A DNA stretch of 13,687 bases, from assembly GCA_011049955.1 (NCBI GenBank), contig DRGV01000111.1, positions 1 to 13,687 of the forward strand, written 5' to 3'. The translations under genes were made by a program, and so were the position numbers. Source of the stretch: a bacterium. Its GTDB lineage: Bacteria; UBP18; UBA7526. Of the stretch, positions 7,389 to 13,294 are shown piece by piece; position 1 is the first letter of the stretch, and each line of letters begins with the position of its first letter. A model generated the notes under the pieces. The model made no database searches. It saw only the letters and a program-made list of their open reading frames with translations, and was not told the DNA's origin.

Positions 7389-8087
7389 ATGAAGTGTAAA
7401 TTGGTGAGGAGAGTGAGTCTTTTATTGGGAGTAGTGATGGTGCTTTCTCTGGCAATAAGTCAAAGCGGAAAAAGTGCCATGAAAAAGGTGGATACTGATG
7501 GGGATGGGATTCCCGATACCTATGTTGTTGTTCAGGAGAAGAAACCCATTACTCCTAAGAGGCAGCCCCAGGCGGTCTCTGCGGACACCATTCAGGTAAC
7601 GGATATCACCAGTACCGGGAAGGAGGAGTTCACCTTAGTGATCAACGGCTCCTTAGTAATAAAGGGCTTCAAGAAGATGAGCGGCCAGAAGGGTGAGTGG
7701 GTGGTCATGCCCGGCTATGAGAAAAAGGATGGAACACATAAAGATTTAATCTATCCAATTACCAAAGAGGCCAGAAAAGTCATCAATGAGGCTATTCTGC
7801 ACAATAAGATTAATCCCCAGGCAGTAGGCCCTATCGAAATAACAGAGAAAACCCGGCCAAGCAGTTATGCCGGAACCAAAGCCTATGGCTCTCTGATAAT
7901 CAATAAATCACTCGCTTTAGAGATAAAAGTTCGAGAAGGCAAGTATGGAGATTGGGTGACCATGCCCAGCAAGAAGGGGGAGGATGGTCGCTACTACGAT
8001 CTTGCCTATCCTATTACCCCAGAAGCAACAGAGGCTATAAAAAAAGCGAAGGACATGGTCTTAAAAAAATACAAGACTATAAAGTAA
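7389..8087 (+). CDS. Predicted exported protein with two tandem SpoVG-like domains
   Basis: A 232-residue protein with an N-terminal signal peptide: basic KCKLVRR, then a hydrophobic core from about 9 to 24, and a possible signal-peptidase I site near KSA (28-30). No lipobox cysteine is seen. Directly after it, residues 35-43 read DTDGDGIPD, an acidic DxDxDG calcium-type loop as in thrombospondin type-3 or EF-hand-like motifs. Two repeats follow, about 66-138 and 148-228. Each has the SpoVG pattern: I-x-(V/I)-T-(D/E) start, a strand pair, K(G/Y)(E/D)WV(V/T)MP, DG-x-x-x-D-L-x-YPIT, then a closing helix. SpoVG in Gram-positives is a small cytoplasmic nucleic-acid-binding regulator, so export and duplication are unusual. 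Start ATG 7389 has AAGGGAGG at 7376-7383. Function unknown; SpoVG relationship is by motif only. Confidence 0.75.
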   Translation: MKCKLVRRVSLLLGVVMVLSLAISQSGKSAMKKVDTDGDGIPDTYVVVQEKKPITPKRQPQAVSADTIQVTDITSTGKEEFTLVINGSLVIKGFKKMSGQKGEWVVMPGYEKKDGTHKDLIYPITKEARKVINEAILHNKINPQAVGPIEITEKTRPSSYAGTKAYGSLIINKSLALEIKVREGKYGDWVTMPSKKGEDGRYYDLAYPITPEATEAIKKAKDMVLKKYKTIK

Positions 8088-8160
8088 TAACTCAACTTTT
8101 GCAAATTTGCCTTCATCGTCAATTAGTTGTGGCTACCTTTATTAAGGATGAGGATGGGTA

Positions 8161-8252
8161 ATGAGTTGTGTGTTAGGTTGTGAGTAGTGAGGGTGGGGTA
8201 AAGAGACCACACAACTCATCCCCACAACCCGACCCATAACCCACAACACATC
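8161..8252. repeat. 7-base-type array with 12-base inverted repeat
   Basis: GT-rich units (gagttgt, gtgttag, gttgtga, gtagtga) are followed by CA-rich units of opposite sense (cacaaccc, acccataac, ccacaaca). A perfect 12-base inverted repeat, atgagttgtgtg at 8161-8172 and its complement at 8208-8219, sits within it. Located in the gap between convergent genes; a perfect palindrome gcaaatttgc lies upstream at 8101-8110. Confidence 0.7.
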
Positions 8253-8379
8253 CTCTTTTCCTGTAAACTAAACAACCCTTCCCTTCGGGATACCGAAAGA
8301 CGGAAAATGCAAAAGTCCAGTAATAATTTAATATCCTTTTAGTCCTTGATAAGTCTCTTCTATTTTTTTACTTCTCAGA

Positions 8380-8408
8380 CCCCTAACTAAAGGGGCTTTT
8401 GCCTTTTT
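8380..8408 (+). terminator. Possible rho-independent terminator
   Basis: Short stem cccct (8380-8384) / agggg (8391-8395) with loop aactaa, followed by cttttgcctttttt. It could end plus-strand transcripts from the exported SpoVG-like gene 290 bases upstream. The stem is only five pairs, so this is tentative. Confidence 0.4.
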
Positions 8409-8526
8409 TGGGGAGGGTTATGCTAAATTTATTAAAGAAGGTTGAATTGTTGAATAGGAAAACGTTATGTCTCACTTTGAGTGAACGATCGCATAGAACT
8501 CTTATCTTGCTATATCGACTTAGTGC

Positions 8527-9600
8527 CTATCTCGCCCGGCGCAGGAAATATAATCCCAGGCCAATAAAAAAGAGGTTAGCTATCCAGGCGGCAAGGAGAG
8601 GGGTGAGTATCCCCACTCTTCCTAAAGAGCGACCGACAGAGACCACCCCCCAGTAAAGGAGGCCGATGAAGATAGCGATCCCAAAGCCAATCAATCTTCC
8701 ACTCCTTGGGGAGAAGATGGCCAGGGGAGCGCCCACCAAGAGGATGATAATACAGGCGAAGGGTGAGGCAATCTTTAGGTGGAGGTCGACTAAATACGTT
8801 CGGACATCGTATCCCCCTCTTCTGGACTGAGCGATATACCTTGCCAGCTGGATGAAGTTCAGCTCTTCTGGCTTCTGTATTTCACGGCTGAAGTCACTTG
8901 GCTTAACATGTAGGGGAAGATACTTCTCTTTGAAGCTCTCTTCCTTTAAGATATTCTCTCCCCGCACATCGAACTCCCTCTCTATGCCCTTGATGAAGTA
9001 CCAACCTCCGTTATTATATAATCCTTTCTGGGCATCTATTCTTCTTGCTAAAGTACCATCCGGCCGTCGAGCCAGAATCTGGACGTGACGCATCTGGCTC
9101 TTTTCCCCATCGAAGGTCTTCATGTAGATGAGGTATTGATGGTCCGGGCTATAGAAGGCAACATTGTCTCTTCGTTCATACTCCGGTCGTTCATCCATTC
9201 TGGTCTGTTCAAACCTCTTGACCTTCATGTTGAGAGGAGGGATGATGGATTCATTCAGGATGAAGATAAGAAGACTGATGACCAGAGCTACTCCTAACAT
9301 GGGAACCAGGATACGCCTGAAAGATATTCCTCCGGCCTTCATGGCGACGAGCTCGTAATTCTTGGAGAGGTTTCCTAAAGACCACAGCCCGGCAAGAAGC
9401 ACCGCTACGGGCGCGAACTGGGCCAGGAAGAAAGGAGTGCGGTAGAGCAAGTAGTGAATCATCACTCCCCATCCCAAGCGCTGTATATGGTCCAGTTCCT
9501 CAAAGAGCTGGGCGACGAATATCAGAGCAGTAAAGATCAGAAGACAGAAGATAAAGGGCTTTAAGAGCTCTCTTATTAAGTAACGGTCCAGGATACGCAT
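8527..9600 (-). CDS. lptG: LPS export system permease LptG (YjgP/YjgQ family)
   Basis: Inner-membrane permease subunit (357 aa) that with LptF and the ATPase LptB extracts lipopolysaccharide and passes it to the periplasmic bridge. N-terminal ILDRYLIRELLKPF is the family opening, followed by three membrane segments (about 14-33, 58-75, 99-120). GNLSKNYELVAMKAGG forms the conserved cytoplasmic coupling region between TM2 and TM3. A periplasmic beta-jellyroll (about 125-270) is followed by three C-terminal segments from about 275 to 352, with SPRSGR and LTPLLAAWIANLFF. It starts one base after the lptF stop (TAA 9604-9602, ATG 9600-9598), implying translational coupling. The F versus G assignment rests on order and on the NYELVAMKAGG type motif. 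lptB, lptC and lptA are not in the window. Confidence 0.9.
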   Translation of the reverse strand: MRILDRYLIRELLKPFIFCLLIFTALIFVAQLFEELDHIQRLGWGVMIHYLLYRTPFFLAQFAPVAVLLAGLWSLGNLSKNYELVAMKAGGISFRRILVPMLGVALVISLLIFILNESIIPPLNMKVKRFEQTRMDERPEYERRDNVAFYSPDHQYLIYMKTFDGEKSQMRHVQILARRPDGTLARRIDAQKGLYNNGGWYFIKGIEREFDVRGENILKEESFKEKYLPLHVKPSDFSREIQKPEELNFIQLARYIAQSRRGGYDVRTYLVDLHLKIASPFACIIILLVGAPLAIFSPRSGRLIGFGIAIFIGLLYWGVVSVGRSLGRVGILTPLLAAWIANLFFIGLGLYFLRRAR

Positions 9601-9601
9601 A

Positions 9602-10702
9602 TTATCTCTTCACCATCCTTACGATGAGGAATATTCCTACCATCCCCAAAAAGAGATTGGGAAGCCAGATGGCCAGGCCCGGAGGAAGGGCCCCTATTCT
9701 GCCCAGATGCTCTCCGGCCAACATGATGAAATAATAGACAAAGGTCAGACAGAAGCTGATGACGAAGCCGATGGACTTGGCACTGCGATGGGTCTTTATC
9801 CCCAGGGGGACCCCGATCAGGATGAAGGCCAGGGGAGCGAAGGCAAAGGAGAACCTCTTGTGGAGCTTGACCAACTGCCACCTGGGAACCTGTCCTCGAC
9901 TGCGAATCTCTCTAATATGTCTCCAGAGTTCTTTGATGGTCATCTCTTCTAAGCGCTTCGCCGTCTTCTCATGTTTAAGAGAACCGTGGATGTCCAGGTT
10001 GGTGAAGTGGGTACCAAAGGATAGGATGTGGTAGCGTTCGGGGTGCTTGGCATCTACAGTATGCATCGTGCCCTGGAAGAGTTTAATTCCCACCTCTAAC
10101 TTCTGGGGATCGGAGATTAACTTCCCTTTCTGGGCAAAGATGGTTCTGGGAGAGCCCTCCTCACTCAATTGATATAGAGTGACCTTAAACATCTCCCCCG
10201 TTCTTTCATCCATCTCCTCAGTACGCAGGATGAGGCCATCGAAGTCCGAGATCCAGATTCTGGGCTGGAGGACGACGCTAGCCTGCTTATCAACAATGTC
10301 AAAGTAAAGACTCCGGAAGGCATACTTACTCCTTGGGGAAATGAGATTGTTAAATGCTGCCAGAGAGATACTAAGAATAAGACCGATGATCAGCACTGGC
10401 CACACCAGGACCCAGAGATTGGTGCCTGAGGCCTGGATGGCAATAATCTCATTATCCTGGGATAGCCGACCGAAGGAGAGTAATGCTGCTACCAAAATGG
10501 CCATGGGGATGGTAAACATGAGGAAATAGGGAAGGACATAGAGAAAGAGTCGCCCCACAATCCCAGCGCTCACTCCCTTATAGATGACCAGATCAGTGAG
10601 TTCTATAATCTGTTGCATGAGCATGATGAAGGTGAAGATCCCGAGACCCAGAAAGAAAGGCCCCACCAATTCCTTACAGATATAGCGCCTTAGAATTCTC
10701 AT
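9602..10702 (-). CDS. lptF: LPS export system permease LptF (YjgP/YjgQ family)
   Basis: Partner of LptG in the LptB2FG transporter (366 aa). It opens with MRILRRYICKELVGPFF, then TM1 (about 13-32), TM2 (about 54-75) and TM3 (about 100-118). The conserved cytoplasmic loop GRLSQDNEIIAIQASGTN lies between TM2 and TM3. The periplasmic jellyroll spans about 125-265, and three further segments follow with FAPLAFILIGVPLGI and LPPGLAIWLPNLFLG. Start ATG 10702 has AGGAA (plus-strand 10709-10713) about seven bases upstream; that ribosome site lies inside an 8-base repeat array. A sigma70-like promoter is at 10752-10780. The pair converges on the exported SpoVG-like gene. Its presence shows the organism has a lipopolysaccharide outer membrane (family knowledge). 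Confidence 0.92.
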   Translation of the reverse strand: MRILRRYICKELVGPFFLGLGIFTFIMLMQQIIELTDLVIYKGVSAGIVGRLFLYVLPYFLMFTIPMAILVAALLSFGRLSQDNEIIAIQASGTNLWVLVWPVLIIGLILSISLAAFNNLISPRSKYAFRSLYFDIVDKQASVVLQPRIWISDFDGLILRTEEMDERTGEMFKVTLYQLSEEGSPRTIFAQKGKLISDPQKLEVGIKLFQGTMHTVDAKHPERYHILSFGTHFTNLDIHGSLKHEKTAKRLEEMTIKELWRHIREIRSRGQVPRWQLVKLHKRFSFAFAPLAFILIGVPLGIKTHRSAKSIGFVISFCLTFVYYFIMLAGEHLGRIGALPPGLAIWLPNLFLGMVGIFLIVRMVKR

Positions 10703-10703
10703 C

Positions 10704-10743
10704 TTACTTTCCTACTATCTTACTTTACTACTCTCCTACTTTC
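10704..10743. repeat. 8-base-period tandem array in the lptF leader
   Basis: Five octamers in phase on the plus strand: ttactttc, ctactatc, ttacttta, ctactctc, ctactttc. On the minus strand they form nearly the entire predicted 5' leader of lptF, and the unit next to the gene supplies its AGGAA ribosome site. Confidence 0.8.
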
Positions 10744-10751
10744 TTGTGTAT

Positions 10752-10780
10752 AGTATACCTCAACTAAATTAATTTTGCAA
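10752..10780 (-). promoter_or_regulatory. Sigma70-type promoter for lptF-lptG
   Basis: On the minus strand a -35 TTGCAA (10780-10775), 17-base spacer and -10 TATACT (10757-10752) lie 50 bases upstream of the lptF start, predicting transcription from about 10745. The -10 overlaps an inverted repeat gtata-g-tatac at 10748-10758. Confidence 0.65.
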
Positions 10781-10828
10781 ATTCTATTTTTTTGAAGTAA
10801 AATGAGTCAAGCAAGTTGCCTCTTTTCT

Positions 10829-10856
10829 CACGTCGTTCGAAAATAAGAAAGCCCTT
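10829..10856 (+). repeat. Degenerate leading copy of the 48-base repeat
   Basis: cacgtcgttcg followed by aaaataagaa resembles the first half of the 48-base unit that starts at 10857; the hairpin part is missing or diverged here. Confidence 0.55.
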
Positions 10857-10952
10857 CACTTCGTTCGTAATAAGAACCTACCCTGCGGGTAGAACCTTGT
10901 TACTCACTTCGTTCGTAATAAGAACCTACCCTGCGGGTAGAACCTTGTTACT
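10857..10952 (+). repeat. Two perfect 48-base tandem repeats, each with a hairpin
   Basis: 10857-10904 and 10905-10952 are identical. Each begins cacttcgttcg, contains the hairpin ctaccc-tgc-gggtag (10878-10892 and 10926-10940), and ends ttgttact. There are no intervening unique spacers, so this is not a CRISPR array. Confidence 0.95.
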
Positions 10953-11052
10953 TTGTGGGCTGAGTTTTAAGCGGGACGTAATAAAGACGCCTTCGCTTCG
11001 CGAAGAACTTTGTTACTTTGTGGGCTAAACTCCGGTCAGGACGTAATAAAGA
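10945..11052 (+). repeat. Staggered 65-base direct repeat reaching the comF start
   Basis: ttgttactttgtgggct occurs at 10945-10961 and 11010-11026, and ggacgtaataaaga at 10974-10987 and 11039-11052; both pairs are 65 bases apart. Between them a third, diverged hairpin cttcgc-ttc-gcgaag (10991-11005) takes the place of the ctaccc/gggtag hairpin. The second copy ends two bases before the comF ATG, so the repeat forms its leader. Confidence 0.85.
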
Positions 11053-11053
11053 T

Positions 11054-11767
11054 ATGAACCTTATCAAAACTCTTTTAGATCTAATCTTTCCCCTGGAATG
11101 CAGAATCTGCAAGAAAACTTTAGCGGCCGGGAATCTCACCTATATCTGCCCAGAATGTTTTACCAGGATTAGATTCATTAAAGAACCCTATTGCCTCAAG
11201 TGTGGCCGACCTTTAAGACCTTTCGAGAACCGGGTCTGCAAAAATTGCCAGAAGGAGAAACGTTTCTTCAAAAAGATATGTTCTGTGGGTCTCTATCAGG
11301 GAGTAATGAGGGAAGCCATTCTGCTCCTCAAGTATCAAAAGGTAAAAGCCCTAATTTCACCTCTGGGAAAACTACTCCTAAAGTATTGCCAGGAGAATTT
11401 AAAGATGAATGATTTCGATCTCGTCCTTCCCGTTCCCCTTTATAGAAGCAAGAGAAGGGAAAGGGAGTTCAATCAGGCAGAGGTCTTTGCCCGAATGATT
11501 GCTGAGCATTACTCTTTGCCTCTTTTCCAGAAAAATCTATTGAGAATAAGGGATACCAGAACGATGAGTGGTCTAAACCCAGAAGAGAGGAGAAGGAATG
11601 TAAAGGATGCTTTCTTAGTCAAGAGAAAAGAGGAGGTCAAGAACAGGAGAATCCTTTTGATTGATGATATATGCACTACCGGAGCTACGGTGGATGAATG
11701 CTGTAAAGTCCTACTTACTGCCGGAGCAAAAGAGGTAACAATCCTCACTTTAGCCCGGACAAGCTAA
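11054..11767 (+). CDS. comF: ComF-family phosphoribosyltransferase with double zinc ribbon
   Basis: A 237-residue member of the ComF/GntX family, in which an N-terminal double zinc ribbon is joined to a type I phosphoribosyltransferase fold. Cysteine pairs are C16/C19, C32/C35, C47/C50 and C62/C65. The PRPP-binding motif is ILLIDDICTTGATVDEC at about 200-216, with D204-D205. LPVPLYRSKRREREFNQAE near 128-146 is the ComF hallmark. In naturally competent bacteria ComF acts in DNA uptake; in others the role is unclear, and no other competence gene is here. I chose ATG 11054 because the product then opens MNLIKTLLDLIFPLECRIC as family members do; an in-frame ATG at 11018 would add 12 residues encoded by the repeat region. 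The ribosome site is weak (AGGA about 12 bases upstream). The leader is made of tandem repeats reaching the start codon. Confidence 0.88.
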   Translation: MNLIKTLLDLIFPLECRICKKTLAAGNLTYICPECFTRIRFIKEPYCLKCGRPLRPFENRVCKNCQKEKRFFKKICSVGLYQGVMREAILLLKYQKVKALISPLGKLLLKYCQENLKMNDFDLVLPVPLYRSKRREREFNQAEVFARMIAEHYSLPLFQKNLLRIRDTRTMSGLNPEERRRNVKDAFLVKRKEEVKNRRILLIDDICTTGATVDECCKVLLTAGAKEVTILTLARTS

Positions 11768-11768
11768 A

Positions 11769-11821
11769 TTGAACAGCACGCTATCGCTTGCCCTGTTGGT
11801 GAATAATTATTAATCAATTTG
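11769..11821 (+). repeat. 53-base dispersed repeat, copy A (inverted partner at 13208-13259)
   Basis: Beginning ttgaacagcacg and ending aatcaatttg, it matches the reverse complement of 13208-13259 at 41 of 53 positions by my hand alignment with one gap, most differences being transitions. It follows the comF stop directly, and its last three bases form the start of the gap promoter's -35. Confidence 0.65.
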
Positions 11822-11847
11822 ACTTATCTTTGAAGATATGGTATCAT
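11819..11847 (+). promoter_or_regulatory. Sigma70-type promoter for gap, with inverted repeat in the spacer
   Basis: -35 TTGACT (11819-11824), 17-base spacer, -10 TATCAT (11842-11847); predicted start near 11854. The spacer holds the perfect inverted repeat tatctt-tg-aagata (11825-11838), a plausible operator for a repressor. It leaves a leader of about 270 bases before gap. Confidence 0.7.
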
Positions 11848-11921
11848 AATAAATTAACAAGAAGTCATTCGGTTGCGGTCGTAAAGATTGTATCGTCTAT
11901 CAGTGATTGGTAGCCGATTAT

Positions 11922-12054
11922 TAGAAAACAGAGATCGGTTGTTAGAAAACTGAAATCAGTAGGGAAAACAGAGAACAGAAAACTGAAAAAACTAATTTCA
12001 GATTTCCGATTTCACTACCGTTTTCCGATTTCCATCAACTGTTTTCTGACTTCA
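11922..12054. repeat. 7-base-period degenerate array (19 units) with inverted halves
   Basis: Units in phase include tagaaaa, cagagat, cggttgt, tagaaaa, ctgaaat, gaaaaca, gagaaca, gaaaact, gaaaaaa, then the opposite sense from about 11992: ctaattt, cagattt, ccgattt, gttttcc, gatttcc, gttttct. It lies in the predicted 5' leader of gap and could fold as a long imperfect hairpin. Confidence 0.85.
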
Positions 12055-12063
12055 ATGAAACGA

Positions 12064-12095
12064 GTTGCGTCACGAAGTGACCACCTTGTGGCAAC
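12064..12095 (+). other. Compact three-way-junction-like structure before gap
   Basis: Outer arms gttg (12064-12067) and caac (12092-12095) enclose two triloop hairpins: tcac-gaa-gtga (12070-12080) and ccac-ctt-gtgg (12081-12091). It sits 18 bases before the AGGAGG ribosome site of gap. Short stems, so possibly chance. Confidence 0.45.
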
Positions 12096-12127
12096 CCTTC
12101 AACGTATGACGTAAGGAGGAGGTGTTT

Positions 12128-13123
12128 ATGATAAAGGTAGGAATCAATGGATTTGGAAGGATTGGTCGTTTGGCTCTTAAGGCGGGATTGGAGAGGAAGG
12201 GTTTAGACTTCGTTGCAGTCAATGATTTGGCGGATGCCAAGACCCTGGCCCACCTCTTCAAATATGACTCAACCTTCGGTATCTTTTCTGGAAAGGTCGG
12301 AGTAAAAGATAATGCTTTAATCATCGATGGCAAGGAGATTAAGGTATTCAAGGAGAAGGATCCCGCCTCTCTTCCCTGGAAGGAACTGGGAGTAGAGGTA
12401 GTCATTGAATCCACGGGTAAGTTTCGGGATAGAGCGGGGGCAGAGAAACATCTAAAGGCCGGGGCAAAGAAGGTGATAATTTCTGCTCCAGCAAAGGGGG
12501 AGGACATCACTATTGTCCTGGGAGTGAATGAAAAGGAATACAATTCAGAGAAGCACCACATCATATCCAATGCCTCCTGCACTACGAACTGCCTGGCACC
12601 AGTGGCCAAGGTATTATTAGATAACTTTGGTATTAAAAAAGGATTAATGACCACTATTCACTCCTATACCAATGATCAAGTTATCCTGGACTCCCCCCAT
12701 AAAGATTTGAGGAGAGCAAGGGCCGCCGGCCTCTCCATAATTCCTACTACTACGGGCGCAGCAAAGGCCACTGCCCTGACCATCCCGCAGTTAAAGGGAA
12801 AGATAGACGGTCTGGCAATAAGGGTTCCCACACCGAATGTCTCTTTGGTTGATTTCGTCTGTGAAGTGGAAAGAAAAGTTACCAGAGAAGAGGTTAATAA
12901 TGCTTTTAAGGAGGCGGCTAAGAAGCTACCCAACATCTTAGAATATACTGAGGAGCCCTTGGTCTCACGGGACTTCAATGGAAATTCTCATTCCGCCATT
13001 GTGGATGGTTTGTCGACTTATATCATAGAAGAAAATTTGGTCAAGGTCTTGGCCTGGTATGACAACGAGTGGGCATATTCCCACCGTCTGGTGGAACTTG
13101 TGGAATATATTAGTGAGAAGTAG
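12128..13123 (+). CDS. gap: Glyceraldehyde-3-phosphate dehydrogenase
   Basis: Cytoplasmic NAD(P)-dependent glycolytic enzyme (331 aa) converting glyceraldehyde-3-phosphate to 1,3-bisphosphoglycerate. The Rossmann loop GINGFGRIGR is at residues 5-14 and NDL near 33 has the aspartate expected for NAD preference. The active site SNASCTTNC has C151 and its partner H178 in IHSYTNDQ. SPHKDLRRARAAG, TTTGAAKA, RVPTPNVSLVD and a C-terminal WYDNEWAYSHRLVEL complete the family pattern, at normal length. ATG 12128 is preferred over GTG 12122 because AGGAGG at 12114-12119 is eight bases from it and MIKVGINGFG is the standard opening. A good promoter (11819-11847) with an inverted repeat in its spacer precedes a long leader of about 270 bases. 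pgk follows, so a gap-pgk operon is likely. Confidence 0.97.
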   Translation: MIKVGINGFGRIGRLALKAGLERKGLDFVAVNDLADAKTLAHLFKYDSTFGIFSGKVGVKDNALIIDGKEIKVFKEKDPASLPWKELGVEVVIESTGKFRDRAGAEKHLKAGAKKVIISAPAKGEDITIVLGVNEKEYNSEKHHIISNASCTTNCLAPVAKVLLDNFGIKKGLMTTIHSYTNDQVILDSPHKDLRRARAAGLSIIPTTTGAAKATALTIPQLKGKIDGLAIRVPTPNVSLVDFVCEVERKVTREEVNNAFKEAAKKLPNILEYTEEPLVSRDFNGNSHSAIVDGLSTYIIEENLVKVLAWYDNEWAYSHRLVELVEYISEK

Positions 13124-13135
13124 GCAGCAAGATGG

Positions 13136-13170
13136 GGTTAGCGGTTAACGGTTTACGGTTAACGGTAAAC
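13136..13170. repeat. 7-base-period tandem array (5 units)
   Basis: ggttagc, ggttaac, ggtttac, ggttaac, ggtaaac in strict phase, just after the gap stop codon. It contains gttaac palindromes and a gtttac/gtaaac inverted pair. Confidence 0.85.
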
Positions 13171-13175
13171 AGCGA

Positions 13176-13200
13176 CCCCGATCGCGTAAGCGCATCGGGG
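13176..13200 (+). other. Strong GC-rich hairpin between gap and pgk
   Basis: Arms ccccgat (13176-13182) and atcgggg (13194-13200), extended by gcg/cgc across one bulged c, loop taag. No T-run follows, so it is not an intrinsic terminator by eye; it could be an RNA-stability or processing element between gap and pgk. Confidence 0.6.
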
Positions 13201-13207
13201 GAGTGGG

Positions 13208-13259
13208 CAAATTGAATAATAGTTATTCATCAGCGGGGCAAGTAAAACGCGCCGCTCAA
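13208..13259 (-). repeat. 53-base dispersed repeat, copy B (inverted partner of 11769-11821)
   Basis: The reverse complement begins ttgagcggcgcg and ends attcaatttg, matching copy A upstream of gap. It contains a small hairpin gaataa-tag-ttattc (13214-13228). The two copies bracket the gap gene in opposite orientation; no open frame or transposase accompanies them. Confidence 0.65.
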
Positions 13260-13294
13260 CTGTAAACTATTTCCCCAGCGGAGCGAGGATGAGA

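Larger units (their letters stand above)
8088..8526. other. Gap between convergent genes: contents
   Basis: This 439-base gap holds the palindrome at 8101-8110, the 7-base-type inverted array (8161-8252), a small hairpin ttcgg/ccgaa at 8284-8297 and the weak terminator at 8380-8408. I see no convincing gene; a short open frame from ATG 8420 runs antisense into lptG and is probably spurious. Confidence 0.6.

Noticed and set aside
8280..8325. Cyclic-di-GMP-type riboswitch (gaaag and tgcaaaag strings)
   Set aside because: Only short loose matches, without the paired helices or full core, and no plus-strand gene directly downstream.
8399..8656. Plus-strand open frame of up to 85 codons (ATG at 8420 after GGGAGG)
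   Set aside because: The ribosome-site spacing is only three bases, more than half of it is antisense to the end of lptG, and the product has no recognisable pattern. Probably spurious.
10857..10952. CRISPR array
   Set aside because: Only two full repeats, joined directly without unique spacers, and no cas genes in the window.
10816..11028. Plus-strand open frame encoding a repeated SFVIRTYPAGRTLL peptide
   Set aside because: The peptide repeat only mirrors the 48-base DNA repeat (48 is divisible by three, so the frame stays open). No ribosome site or family resemblance.
11018..11053. Upstream in-frame ATG for comF
   Set aside because: It would add 12 residues encoded by repeat sequence; family members start with the short lead before the first zinc-ribbon cysteine pair, as from ATG 11054.
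12070..12654. Minus-strand open frame of 194 codons opposite gap
   Set aside because: It lies entirely opposite the highly conserved gap gene and its leader, and has Ser/Phe-rich shadow-type composition without a family motif.
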